Shown here: positions 10,110 to 19,808 of the stretch, one piece after another
Layout of the letters: each line of letters opens with the position of its first letter
Position numbering within the stretch: the first letter of the stretch is position 1
NCBI RefSeq assembly: GCF_023156195.1
Contig: NZ_JAKUKA010000001.1
Coordinates: 6,263,501 to 6,327,500 of the forward strand
DNA length: 64,000 nucleotides
Direction: 5' to 3'
Origin: Chitinophaga sedimenti
Lineage (GTDB): Bacteria > Bacteroidota > Bacteroidia > Chitinophagales > Chitinophagaceae
The notes under the pieces: generated by a model
What the model was told of the DNA's origin: nothing
What the model saw: the letters and a program-made list of their open reading frames with translations, nothing else
Databases searched by the model: none
Translations under genes and position numbers: made by a program

Positions 10110-11327
10110 ATGAATAGAGTCGTGATTACAGGCCTCGGCGTTTATTCCTGCATCGGGAAGAACCTGGGGAAGTGAAAGATTCATTATATCATGGCCGTTC
10201 CGGGATCATATACGACCAGGAACGGAAAAACTTCGGCTACAGGTCGGCACTCACCGGCTTTGTAGAACGTCCCGATCTGAAGGGGCTGCTGGACCGCCGT
10301 GCCCGGCTCATGATGCCCGAGCAGGCGGAATTTGCGTATATGTCTACCCGCGAAGCCCGGCGAAGGCCGGTTTAGATCAGGATTACATCGAGAAAAAGAG
10401 GTAGGCATCCTGTTCGGCAATGATAGTTCTGCCAGACCTACGGTAGAAGCGAACGACATTATACGCGAAAAGCACGATACGATGCTCGTAGGTTCAGGTT
10501 CTGTGTTCCAGACGATGAACTCTACCGTTAACATGAACCTCGCCACTATCTTCCGTTTAAAAGGGATCAATTTCAGCGTAAGCGCAGCCTGTGCGAGCGG
10601 TTCCCACGCCATTGGGCTGGGATACATGTTCATCAAAAACGGCATGCAGGATACTGTGGTATGCGGCGGCGCGCAGGAGATCAATATTTACGCCATGGGT
10701 AACTTTGACGCGATCGCTGCTTTTTCTGTGCGCGAAAGCGATCCGGCAAAAGCTTCCCGCCCGTTTGACCGCGACCGCGACGGCCTGGTGCCCAGCGGGG
10801 GAGCGGCCACCGTGGTGCTCGAAAGCCTGGAAAGCGCACAACGACGTGGCGCAAAGATCCTGGGAGAAGTGTTGGGATACGGATTTTCCAGCAATGGCGC
10901 CCATATCTCCAACCCCAGTGTCGACGGCCCGGTACGTTCGCTGGAAATATCACTGAAAGATGCGGGACTAAAACCGTCTGATATTCAATATATTAATGCA
11001 CATGCCACCTCTACACCCGCCGGCGATGCCAGCGAAGCGAGGGCTTTGCACGAAGTATTCGGCAGCAGCAGGCCGTACGTGAGCAGCACAAAGGGCATGA
11101 CCGGCCATGAGTGCTGGATGGCGGGCGCCAGCGAGATCGTATACTCCATGCTGATGATGGAAAACGGTTTTATCGCGCCTAATATCAATTTCGAAAATCC
11201 GGATGAGGATTCGGCTAAACTTAACATCGTTACCAGTACTATTAATAAGAATTTTAATATATTTTTGTCCAATTCTTTTGGCTTTGGAGGAACTAATTCT
11301 TCCCTGGTGATAAAGAAGTGGGATTGA
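10110..11327 (+). CDS. Beta-ketoacyl-ACP synthase, FabF/FabB type (KS-A; three frameshifts)
   Basis: Decarboxylating ketosynthase of about 406 aa once corrected. The Cys-His-His triad is intact: VSAACASGSHAIG, NAHATSTPAGD and KGMTGHECWMAGAS, with the C-terminal loop SNSFGFGGTNSS. It starts MNRVVITGLGVYSCIGKNLG at 10110. Breaks: a lost G near 10165 (NLG-EVKDSLYHG); a lost W in GCCCGGCG at 10356-10360 (expected GCC CTG GCG, EALAKAG, a CCTGG); and a lost A near 10396 (EKKEVGILFG). It likely extends the activated aryl starter or the polyene with malonyl-ACP. The ACP gene follows. Confidence 0.85.
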
Positions 11328-11429
11328 GTTATTCTTATTAATTTTGCAGTGTGATGATTCATTTCCCGGTTGTAAGCGGCCGGGAGCATTGTTTAACTCT
11401 TTTCAACCTATATCTGGAACTAAATAATT

Positions 11430-11687
11430 ATGGAAGTTAACGAGATCATAGCGAGGACGAATGAATTCCTGGTAGAGGAATTTGAAGTTGCGCCTGAAAG
11501 TATTACACCTGCAGCGAACCTGAAAGCGACACTGGAGCTTGACAGCCTGGATTATATTGACCTGGTGGTAGTGATCGAAAGCAATTTCGGTTTTAAGGTA
11601 AAACCCGAGGATTTCCAGGGTATTGTTACCTTCCAGGACTTCTACGACTACGTAATTGCCCGTCTTAAACAAAAAGCGCTGGTATAA
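11430..11687 (+). CDS. Acyl carrier protein (ACP-1)
   Basis: 85-aa carrier protein with the phosphopantetheine Ser in LELDSLDYIDLVVVIE. It carries the growing aryl-polyene chain as a thioester and needs activation by a phosphopantetheinyl transferase, probably the AcpS at 31438. Its stop overlaps the start of the next gene by one base, so the two are translationally coupled. A CCCGG...CCGGG stem lies in the 102-nt gap before it. Confidence 0.9.
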   Translation: MEVNEIIARTNEFLVEEFEVAPESITPAANLKATLELDSLDYIDLVVVIESNFGFKVKPEDFQGIVTFQDFYDYVIARLKQKALV

Positions 11688-12595
11688 TGCCTTCCTGGCA
11701 GGGTAAATCCAAAGGGAACAAGCTGGGGTACAGTATATTCATTGGTGTGTTGCGGTATGGAGGTGTGCGCCCGGCATATTTACTCCTTTATTTCGTTGCA
11801 GGCTACTATTTCCTGTTTTCCCTCAGCTCTTCACGACCCATATTCCAATATTTTCGTACGAAACTCGGATATAGCAGGTGGCGTAGTTTACGCTGCCTGT
11901 ACCTTAACTACTACGTGTTTGGCCAAACGCTGATCGATAAGATCGTGGTGATGGCCAATATCCCCAATCCCTTCACCTTCGAATTCGATGGCGAAAGGCA
12001 CCTGCACGACATGGTCGCCGGTGGTAAAGGCGGCATCCTGCTCAGCGCGCACCTGGGTAACTGGGAAGTGGCAGGCCACCTGTTCACCCGCCTTCAAACA
12101 AAAATCAACATCGTGATGTTCGACGGAGAGCACGAACGGATCAAGAAATACCTGTCGTCCGTGACCGGCGAGCGGGTGATCAACGTTATCGTGATCAAAG
12201 ACGATCTTTCCCATATTTACGCCATCAGCGACGCACTGCAGCACCGGGAACTGATATGCATGCACGCCGACCGCTTTATGCCCGGTAACAAAACCCTGGC
12301 AGCCCCATTCCTGGGCGAAGAAGCCCTGTTCCCGCTGGGCCCTTTCCAGCTGGCCGCCACCTTTAAGGTGCCCGTATCGCTTGTTTTTGCATTTAAAGAA
12401 ACCAGTACCCACTACCATTTGTACGCTACCCCACCCCGCGGGTACCATGGCCGCCGCCGTGAGGGCATACAGGAGGCCATCAACGATTTCGCTGCCGCTA
12501 TGGAACAAAAGGTGAGGCAGTACCCCGTACAATGGTTCAACTATTACGACTTCTGGGACAAGTCGCAGGCGGCCCCGGCCGGGGATAAAGCCTGA
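11687..12595 (+). CDS. LpxL/HtrB-like acyltransferase
   Basis: 302-aa member of the lipid A lauroyl/myristoyl acyltransferase family. It has an N-terminal membrane helix (YLLLYFVAGYYFLFSL) and the catalytic HxxxxE in SAHLGNWEVAG, followed by MHADRFMPGN. In aryl-polyene clusters such enzymes are thought to use the polyene-ACP as acyl donor and attach the chain to another molecule. Here it could form the polyene ester with the dialkylresorcinol or attach the chain to a lipid; this is inference. An internal palindrome, CCCCGGCCGGGG, sits near its 3' end. Confidence 0.8.
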   Translation: MPSWQGKSKGNKLGYSIFIGVLRYGGVRPAYLLLYFVAGYYFLFSLSSSRPIFQYFRTKLGYSRWRSLRCLYLNYYVFGQTLIDKIVVMANIPNPFTFEFDGERHLHDMVAGGKGGILLSAHLGNWEVAGHLFTRLQTKINIVMFDGEHERIKKYLSSVTGERVINVIVIKDDLSHIYAISDALQHRELICMHADRFMPGNKTLAAPFLGEEALFPLGPFQLAATFKVPVSLVFAFKETSTHYHLYATPPRGYHGRRREGIQEAINDFAAAMEQKVRQYPVQWFNYYDFWDKSQAAPAGDKA

Positions 12596-12657
12596 AACTT
12601 CCGTAAATTGCAGTCCAGCCAACGATAATCACCGCCCAACTTTAGGAAAAGGTGTAT

Positions 12658-12665
12658 TACATTTG
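12658..12665 (+). promoter_or_regulatory. Candidate internal -7 box (TACATTTG)
   Basis: It matches TAnnTTTG in the 101-nt gap before the dehydratase start at 12697. It may be an internal promoter that re-initiates transcription of the pigment cluster. Confidence 0.4.
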
Positions 12666-12696
12666 CGCGTGCGGTTTTAAAACTGAACTATTAGCC

Positions 12697-13119
12697 ATGT
12701 TAGTTACGAAAGAAGAAATTACGCAATACATTCCCCAGCGACCTCCGATAGTGATGGTGCACCGGCTGTTAAGCGCTGACGATACGGGTTTACGTACCGG
12801 TTTTGATGTGGAGCCGGACAATGTATTTATCGAAAAAGGCGTTCTGATGCCACCGGGACTGGTAGAGAACATCGCCCAGTCGGCGGCGGTACGCGTTGGC
12901 TACCTGGCCAAACAACGTAACGAACCCGTGCCCATCGGTTATATTGGCGGGATCAGCAACCTCGAAGTACTGGAACTGCCTGCAGCCGGCACCAGCATCG
13001 AAACCACCATCGCCATCGAAAGAGAAGTAATGGGCGCCACTATTGCCAAAGGGAGTGTGTTCCAGGACGGAAGGCTACTGGCGGAGTGCGAAATGAAGAT
13101 TTTTGTCCCTCAAAAATAA
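12697..13119 (+). CDS. 3-hydroxyacyl-ACP dehydratase, HotDog fold (DH-1)
   Basis: 140-aa single-HotDog protein starting MLVTKEEITQYIPQRPPIVMV. The segment MPPGLVENIAQSAAVRVGY matches the ApeI/ApeP-type dehydratases of aryl-polyene clusters. It would dehydrate 3-hydroxyacyl-ACP to the trans-enoyl chain. I prefer the ATG at 12697 to an upstream in-frame ATG at 12652 because the 12652 start would add an unusual Cys-rich leader and would lie upstream of the promoter motif at 12658. Confidence 0.8.
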   Translation: MLVTKEEITQYIPQRPPIVMVHRLLSADDTGLRTGFDVEPDNVFIEKGVLMPPGLVENIAQSAAVRVGYLAKQRNEPVPIGYIGGISNLEVLELPAAGTSIETTIAIEREVMGATIAKGSVFQDGRLLAECEMKIFVPQK

Positions 13120-13131
13120 AGATAGATAAAC

Positions 13132-13782
13132 ATGAACCTGAAACACGTATTTTTTGCAGCAGCGGCAAGCCTGGTACTGAGCGTAAACGCGAAAGCCAGT
13201 GGTATTAAAGACTTGTTCAACGCAGACAAGCAATTGACTTATTTTGGCATCGATTTTACCCAGGCGCGCCTTATCGGTGACGAAGCAGCGAACCAGGACG
13301 ATATCATTGAAAAACAATTTCCTTCCCTGAACGACCCGGTGGTGAACGAGCCGAAGAAATTCAAACTGGCAGATGCATTTCACAGAAGCCGCATCGATAC
13401 CGACCTGGAAGAAAGCCACAAGAAAAACAGCAAGATCAACGCCGATAAACTGAAGTCTTCCAAATCGGCTGATTTCCACCGCCTCACACCGGCCGATATC
13501 GACGCAGTAGTAAAAACTTATAGCTTTGCTGATTACAAAGGACTGGGTGTACTGTTCGTATGCGAAGCCTTCTCTAAAACCGAGAAAGCGGCATCTTACT
13601 ATGTAACCGTAATCGACCTGGCAACTAAAAAAGTGCTGCTTACAGAACGTATGACCGGTGAAGTAGGTCGTTTTGGCGGCTTTGGTTTCCGTAACTACTG
13701 GGCTAACCCGGTAAAAGAAATCATCGACGCGATCGATAAATCTAAATACAAAGCACGGAGGTCCAAATACGGCGGCGAATAA
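13132..13782 (+). CDS. Unknown secreted protein of the pigment cluster
   Basis: 216 aa with a signal peptide (LKHVFFAAAASLVLSVNAKA, cleavage after AKA). The mature part begins SGIKDLFNADKQLTYFGIDFTQ and has a basic central region (SHKKNSKINADKLKSSKS). Its C-terminal half contains DYKGLGVLFVCEAFSKTE and the Gly/Phe-rich GEVGRFGGFGFRNYW. I do not recognise a named domain. The location, 12 nt after the dehydratase and 29 nt before the thioesterase, implies a periplasmic or envelope role linked to pigment assembly, for example a chaperone or docking factor. No enzymatic motif is visible. Confidence 0.75.
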   Translation: MNLKHVFFAAAASLVLSVNAKASGIKDLFNADKQLTYFGIDFTQARLIGDEAANQDDIIEKQFPSLNDPVVNEPKKFKLADAFHRSRIDTDLEESHKKNSKINADKLKSSKSADFHRLTPADIDAVVKTYSFADYKGLGVLFVCEAFSKTEKAASYYVTVIDLATKKVLLTERMTGEVGRFGGFGFRNYWANPVKEIIDAIDKSKYKARRSKYGGE

Positions 13783-13811
13783 TTCAGTTTAAACAAGAGA
13801 GATAACATTTC

Positions 13812-14231
13812 ATGCAAGTATTGAGTGACCGCGCAGAGATCCTGGTTAAATTTAATGAAGCCGACCCGCTCGGCATCGTGTGGCACGGCCACTATGTACG
13901 TTATTTTGAGGACGGGAGGGAAGCTTTCGGCAACAAATACGGTCTTCGCTACCGGACATCTATGCCCACGGGTATACGGTGCCGGTGGTGAGCGTGGAAT
14001 GTAATTACAAAATCGCTCCGGTACGGCGACAGCGTGATCGTGGAAACACGGTATGTAAACACGGCTGCTGCCAAGCTCCGGTTCGAATATACTTTATACA
14101 ACGCAGCTACCAGGGATGTTGTGGCTACAGGCAGCACCGTACAGGTGTTTCTTGATAAAGACAAAGCCGAGTTGCAGTTGGTGGCCCCGGACTTTTTCCT
14201 GAATTGGAAAAAGGAACATGGTTTGATATAA
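13812..14231 (+). CDS. Acyl-CoA/ACP thioesterase, 4HBT HotDog family (two frameshifts)
   Basis: About 140 aa. The N-terminus carries the 4-hydroxybenzoyl-CoA thioesterase signature FNEADPLGIVWHGHYVRYFEDGREAF, with the active-site Asp in ADPLG. The frame breaks at 13952-13955 (TACCGGAC, expected TAC CTG GAC, a CCTGG with T lost) and again near 14009-14013 (a +1 or -2 event before RYGDSVIVETRYV). The corrected chain ends WKKEHGLI. Thioesterases of this type in aryl-polyene clusters probably proofread or release stalled chains. Confidence 0.8.
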
Positions 14232-14239
14232 TCTGGTGA

Positions 14240-15392
14240 ATGATGAAACAGGTGTTTGTAGCAGCAGATAATATTATTTCCCCTCTTGGGAACACCACGG
14301 CGACCAATTTTGACGCGGTCCGCCGCGGCGATAGCGGCATTCGTCGGCACAGCGATACCTCCCTGGCGGCTGCGCTTTTTATGGGGCGTTGATAGACGGG
14401 GGCAACTGGCGTCCTTTAACGGATCGGGGTATACGAAGTTCGAGCAGCTGTGTGTATTGTCCATACAAAATGCCTTATCGCAAACTTCGATTCCGGTCGG
14501 GGATCAGCGTACCGCTTTTATCCTATCCACCACCAAAGGCAACATTGAAAGAATTGCCGATAAAACGGCGCCTCCTTCTGCGCTGCAGTTATTTCCTGCT
14601 GCGCAGAAGATCGCCGCACACGTTGGCATCACCACGCAGCCTTTGGTGATCAGCAACGCCTGTATTTCGGGCTTGCTCGCCCTTATTGTGGGACAACGGC
14701 TCATCCGCTCCGGCCAATACGACCAGGTGATCGTTACCGGCGCAGATGTGTTTACGCAGTTTGTATTATCGGGCTTCCAGTCGTTCCTTGCGGTAAGCAA
14801 TGAACCCTGCAGGCCCTTCGACGCGGCCCGCAATGGCATTAGTCTGGGCGAAGCCGCGGCCACGGTCATTTTAACGGCTGATGAACGTTTGTCGCGCGGT
14901 ATTGTACTGGGCGAGGGCGCTTCCAGCAACGACGCCAACCATATTTCCGGTCCCTCGCGTACCGGTGAAGAACTGGCCGGCGCTGTGTTGAAAGCCATTC
15001 AACTATCGAAACTTACAACTAACGATATCGGCTTCGTTTCTGCGCATGGTACGGCCACGCTGTATAACGATGAAATGGAGGCCAAAGCATTTAACTTCGC
15101 AGGGTTGCAGGAAACGCCCGTTAACAGCCTGAAAGGCTATTACGGACATACCCTGGGCGCGGCCGGACTGGTAGAAGCGATCATCGGGATGCAGGCTTTA
15201 CAGCAGGACGTAGTACTACCTACGAAAGGCTATAGCGAACATGGCGTACCTGTGCCATTGAACGTGAGCCACGGTGAGCCACAAACGCGCAACATGCGTC
15301 ATTTTTTGAAAACCACCTCCGGTTTTGGTGGCTGCAATGCCGCGATGGTATTCAGCAAAACCGGCAATATGTCAACTTTAAACCGAACTTAA
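14240..15392 (+). CDS. Beta-ketoacyl-ACP synthase (KS-B; two frameshifts)
   Basis: About 384 aa after correction, starting MKQVFVAADNIISPLGNTT (ATG at 14240 or 14243). The triad is intact: Cys in VISNACISGLLAL, His in VSAHGTATLYND and His in YYGHTLGAAGLVE, ending TTSGFGGCNAAMVFS. Single-base losses near 14373 (SLAA-FYGALIDGG) and near 14400 (a G run, DGGQLASFNG) break the N-terminal third. It is the second catalytic KS of the cluster. It lies 12 nt downstream of the thioesterase gene and 7 nt upstream of the methyltransferase gene. Confidence 0.8.
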
Positions 15393-15399
15393 TAACAGC

Positions 15400-16467
15400 A
15401 TGCAATTCTTTAACAAGGAAACGAAAACCGCTTTGCAGGCCAAGGAGCAGGCGCTCTGGATAGCATTTGCCCCCATTGTGTTTCAGGCGTCCAAAGCGTT
15501 ACGCGACCTGGGTATCTTAAAAGCTATTGCCGACAATGGCATGAAAGGCGTAACCATTGAAGAAATTATCGATAAAACCGGCCTTAGCCGCTATGGCGTT
15601 CGCGTACTGCTCGAAGCCGGCCTGGGCATGGAAATGCTGATTGTCAACGAAGAGAAAAAATATGTGCTCACCAAAACCGGCCACTTTATTGAGCACGACC
15701 AGCTGACCCGCATCAATATGGACTTTAGCCACGACATCTGTTACAAAGGCATGTTCCATTTGCAGGAAGCAATCACCGAGGGCAAACCCGCCGGTCTGAA
15801 AGAACTGGGCCCCTGGGAAACCATCTACGAAGGACTTACCATCCTGCCGCCGAAAGAGGGCAAAAGCTGGTACGACTTTGACCACTATTACTCCGACCTC
15901 GCATTTCCGCAGGTACTGCCGATCGTATTCAGGACAAACCGAAAAAGCTGCTGGACATCGGCGGCAACACCGGTAAGTTTACCATGGCTTGCGTCGCGTA
16001 CGATCCGGAAGTGCAGATCACTATATTCGACTTGCCGGGACAGGTGGCGCGCGCTACCAAAAATATTACCGAAGCAGGTTATATCGATCGTGTATCCTTT
16101 CACGTGAATAACATCCTGGACGAAAGCATTCCTTTCCCGAAAGATTTTGATGCCATCTGGATGAGCCAGTTCTGGACTGTTTCTCCGAAGCGGAGATCAT
16201 TTCTATCCTCAGCCGCTGCCGCGAGGCACTGAGCGATAATGGCAGTGTATACATCCCGGAACCGTTCTGGGACAAGCAGGTGTTTAAAGCCGCGGCGTTC
16301 AGCCTGCAGCAAACATCGCTGTATTTTACCGCCATGGCGAATGGTAACAGCCAGATGTACTATTCAGAAGTGTTTTACGAGTGCGTGAAAAAGCGGGACT
16401 TCAGATTGTAATGGAGAATCACAGCATGGGGCTGAGCTATACGCTGCTCCAATGTAAAAAGGCTTAA
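15400..16467 (+). CDS. SAM-dependent methyltransferase with dimerisation domain (three frameshifts)
   Basis: About 356 aa with the layout of plant/polyketide O-methyltransferases. An N-terminal winged-helix dimerisation part (KALRDLGILKAIADNGMKGV...IIDKTGLSRYGVRVLLEA) precedes the SAM fold (KKLLDIGGNTGKFTMACV, then ITIFDLPGQ). Breaks lie at 15930 (TTCAGGAC for TTC CAG GAC) and 16172 (TTCTGGAC for TTC CTG GAC), both a C lost from CCWGG, and near 16392 (A run). It probably methylates the aryl head group or an intermediate. O- versus C-methylation cannot be told from sequence. Confidence 0.8.
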
Positions 16468-16503
16468 GCCCAACTAACAATAACATCCAATTTGCACGCC
16501 TTT

Positions 16504-17758
16504 ATGAAAACAGAAAAAGTCGACGTACTGGTAATAGGTGCAGGCCCCGCGGGAACGGTTGCCGCATCCATTATTCACCAGGCCGGGTATTCGGTTAAAA
16601 TTGTGGAGAAACTTAAGTTCCCGCGTTTTGTAATCGGAGAAAGCCTGCTGCCCCGTTGTATGGAGGCGTTGTCCGAAGCCAAATTCGTGGACGCCCCGGA
16701 ACAACGCGGCTATCAGAAGAAGTACGGCGCCAAGTTCGTGAAAGGAGAAGCCATCTGTGATTTTACCTTTCAGAACCAGTTTACGGACGGCTGGAAGTGG
16801 ACCTGGCAGGTTCCCCGCGCTGATTTTGATACCACGCTGGCGAACACGGTGCAGGAGATGGGTGTGCCCGTTGAATTTGAAACTACGGTCACAGCGATCC
16901 GGTTTAATGGGTCGGATTCTGTAACAACCGTAGAAGATATCAACGGTAATCAGAAAGAAATTGAAGCGCGTTTTATTGTAGACGGCAGCGGATATGGCAG
17001 GGTAATTCCGAAGCTTTTCAACCTGGAAAAGGAATCGGTATTGCAGCCGCGCAAAGCGTTGTTCGCGCATACGGTAGACGTGAACCGCCATATGGATGCA
17101 GAGCCGAACCGTATTACCGCGGTGGTGCACAAAAAGGCACCTGGATCTGGATCATCCCATTCTCTACGGGTATTACATCACTTGGTTTCGTCAGCGATCC
17201 TTCTTTCTTTGAAGGATTTGAAGGTACCAATGAAGAAAAGTACCGTGCGATGCTCGAGGCCGAACCTTTTACCGCGGAACGTTTCCGTGGTGTAGACCTG
17301 GCCTTCGAACCCAGGATACTGGAATCCCGGAGCGCTACGACCGATAAGTTTTACGGAGAGGGTTATGTACTCACCGGCAACGTAACCGAGTTCCTGGACC
17401 CGATCTTCTCGTCCGGGGTAACATTGGCTACGGTATCCAGCCAGACAGCCGCCAAACTGGTGATTAAAAACTGAAGGGCGAGGCAGTAGACTGGGAAAAG
17501 GAATACATGGAACCGACCATGCAGGGCGTAAACGTATTCCGTTCCTATGTGATGGCCTGGTACGAAGGCACGCTGGACACCATCTTCTTCCGTCCGAACC
17601 CGGATGAGGAGATTAAAAAACAGATATGTTCCGTACTGGCGGGATATGTGTGGGATACGAGCAATCCATTCGTGGCGAATCACGATACAGCGCCGAAACG
17701 TTTGGCGCGTACCATTATCGCTACTGATAAAATAAGCAGTTTTGGAAATAAACATTAA
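16504..17758 (+). CDS. FAD-dependent halogenase-like monooxygenase (two frameshifts)
   Basis: About 419 aa, flavin-dependent halogenase/PHBH superfamily. The FAD-binding VLVIGAGPAGTVAASI lies at residues 8-23, followed by GESLLPRC. After restoring a lost G near 17138, the chain reads KKGTWIWIIPFSTG, which contains the WxWxIP motif typical of flavin-dependent halogenases. A Lys in GYQKKYGAKF occupies roughly the place of the halogenase catalytic Lys. A second break near 17472 (a lost base before LKGEAVDWEKEY) precedes the C-terminal part. Chlorinated flexirubins are known, so ring halogenation is plausible; a plain hydroxylase is the alternative. Its end overlaps the next start by 17 nt. Confidence 0.8.
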
Positions 17759-18348
17759 CGCATATACGCTTATCCGCCCGTTTGAGGTAGTGAAGAACGG
17801 CGAACAGCTGGTTTCCGGGGAGCCGGCCCATTGCCCGATTTTCTCCGCAGCCTGTACGACCGCTTTGCCGGCCAGTATCAGAAGTTTCATAAAATGGACT
17901 TACTGAGCAAACTGGGCTGGCTGAGTACGGAGGTGTTGTTGCAGGATATATCTTTATCGCAATATGCGCCCGAAGATATCGCCCTGGTGTTCGCCAACCG
18001 CAGCGCCAGCCTGGATACCGACGAGCGTTATTACGAAACGGTAAGCGATATTGCCAGTCCGGCATTGTTCGTGTATACGTTGCCGAATATCGTTATCGGT
18101 GAAATCAGCATCCGGCACAAGTTGAAAGGGGAGAACGCCTTTTTGTGCAGGATACATTCGATACCGGGATGATGACTGCCTACGTTGAACAATTACTGGC
18201 CACTGGCGCGGCGAAGGCCTGTGTCTGCGGCTGGATAGAACAATACCACGAGGATTTTGAAGCAGCGATATTTTTAGTTGAAGGAGATGCCCGTGGTGTG
18301 GCTTTGCCCTTTACCGCGGAACAAGTTGAAAAATTGTATCAATCATAA
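17742..18348 (+). CDS. Short ketosynthase-like protein without catalytic Cys (two frameshifts)
   Basis: About 202 aa. It starts at a TTG (EININAYTLIRPFEVVKNGEQLV) inside the end of the flavoprotein gene. The core (DIALVFANRSASLDTDERYYETVS, SPALFVYTLPNIVIGEISIRH, then CVCGWIEQYHED) resembles the N-terminal KS domain around the active-site strand. The position where KSs have the nucleophile reads LPNIVIGE, with no Cys, and there is no C-terminal KS half. I recall similar short '3-oxoacyl-ACP synthase' proteins in flexirubin clusters. Breaks lie near 17832 and near 18138 (T run, AFFVQDTFDTG). A regulatory or scaffolding role is inferred. Confidence 0.65.
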
Positions 18349-18349
18349 T

Positions 18350-18607
18350 ATGGAAAAGTTGATGTCAGATCTGAAAGCCCAGATCATCGAACAATTGAAT
18401 TTGCAGGAAGTGAAGCCCGAAGACATCGGCGATGATCAGCCGTTGTTTAAAGACGGACTGGGGCTCGATTCGATCGATGCGCTGGAGCTGATCGTGTTGC
18501 TGCAACAGCACTACAACATTCGCATGGCCAACCCGGAAGATGGTCCTAAAATCTTCCAGTCGGTGCGTACCATGGCCGAGTTCATTACCGCAAATCAAAA
18601 AGCGTAA
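18350..18607 (+). CDS. Acyl carrier protein (ACP-2)
   Basis: 85 aa, with the phosphopantetheine Ser in GLGLDSIDALELIVLLQQHY. It starts one base after the preceding stop (18348) and overlaps the next start by one base, so it is tightly coupled to KS-C. Two distinct ACPs are normal for aryl-polyene systems, where one may carry the starter and the other the growing chain. Confidence 0.9.
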   Translation: MEKLMSDLKAQIIEQLNLQEVKPEDIGDDQPLFKDGLGLDSIDALELIVLLQQHYNIRMANPEDGPKIFQSVRTMAEFITANQKA

Positions 18608-19803
18608 TGAGCGGCAAGGTGCTGGTAGCCGGCGGCGGCGTGATTTGCGGCATCGGGCATTCGCTGGAGGCCTGCCTGCAAGCGTTTGCTCATATGCAAC
18701 CGGGCATGGGGCCCATGCAATACCTGCGCTCCATCCATAAAAACACATTTCCTGTTGCGGAAGTAAAGGCTGATAACGCAGCGCTGGCGAAAATGACTGG
18801 TCTGCCCGAAAGTACCACCCGCACGGCTTTGCTCAGTATGGTTGCCGCAAAGGCAGCGTGGGAGAGCACCGGTTTGGGGGATATCGCCCAATACCGCACC
18901 GCGTTTGTTTCTGCCAACACGGTTGGTGGTATGGACAAAACGGAAGACTTCATGGAAGACTTCCTGCCGGACAATACCAAAGGTCGCCTGAGAGGCGTAG
19001 TGAACCACGAATGTGGCGCCATTACCGAAGTGGTGGGCGACGCACTGGGTATTACGCATCATATGTCCACTATTTCCACGGCCTGTTCTTCCGGCGCCAA
19101 TGCCATGATGTATGGCGCGCGCCTGATCAAAAACGGCATTGTAGACGTGGTGATCGCCGGTGGCACTGATGCGCTCACCCGCTTTACCCTCAACGGTTTT
19201 AATACCCTCATGATCCTTGATCAGCAAAAGTGCCGTCCGTTCGACGATACGCGCACCGGCCTGAACCTGGGTGAAGGCGCCGGATACGTGGTATTGGTAT
19301 CGGAGGAGATCGCGGCAAAGCTGCCGGACGGGCCCTGGTGTAGTTTAAGCGGTTACGCCAATGCGAACGATGCTTATCACCAAACGGCCTCTTCGCCAGA
19401 CGGTACCGGTAACTACCGGCGATGAAGGGTGCCCCGGAGATGGCTGGAATTAAGCCTTCCGAGGTGGCTTACATCAACCTGCACGGTACTGGTACGCAGA
19501 ACAATGACGTGTCGGAAGGCACGGCTATAGTAAGGCTCTTTGGGGAAGATGCGCCTCCCGCGAGTTCCACCAAATCGTTCACCGGGCACACCCCTGGGCG
19601 CGAGCGGTGGTATAGAAGCGGTGTTCAGCGCACTGGCGGTGAAAGAGGGCATCATTTATCCGAATGCGCAGTTTACCACGCAGATGAAGGAACTGCCGTT
19701 TTCGCCCGTCACCACTATTTCCAAAGGCAATAACCTGCCGCATGTGATGTCCAATTCGTTTGGCTTTGGCGGCAACTGTTCGAGTGTAATTTTTTCAAGA
19801 TAA
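18607..19803 (+). CDS. Beta-ketoacyl-ACP synthase (KS-C, ApeO-like; two frameshifts)
   Basis: About 399 aa with a full triad: STACSSGANAMM, INLHGTGTQNND and TKSFTGHTLGASGG, ending SNSFGFGGNCSSVIFS. Breaks: 19416-19419 (TACCGGCG, best read as TAC CTG GCG for NYLAMKG, a CCTGG with T lost) and an extra C near 19591 (CACACCCCTGGGC; expected ACC CTG GGC). The next gene is a Cys-less KS homologue, so the two probably form the KS/chain-length-factor heterodimer that builds the polyene, as ApeO/ApeC do in proteobacterial aryl-polyene clusters. Confidence 0.85.
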
Positions 19804-19808
19804 AAGGA

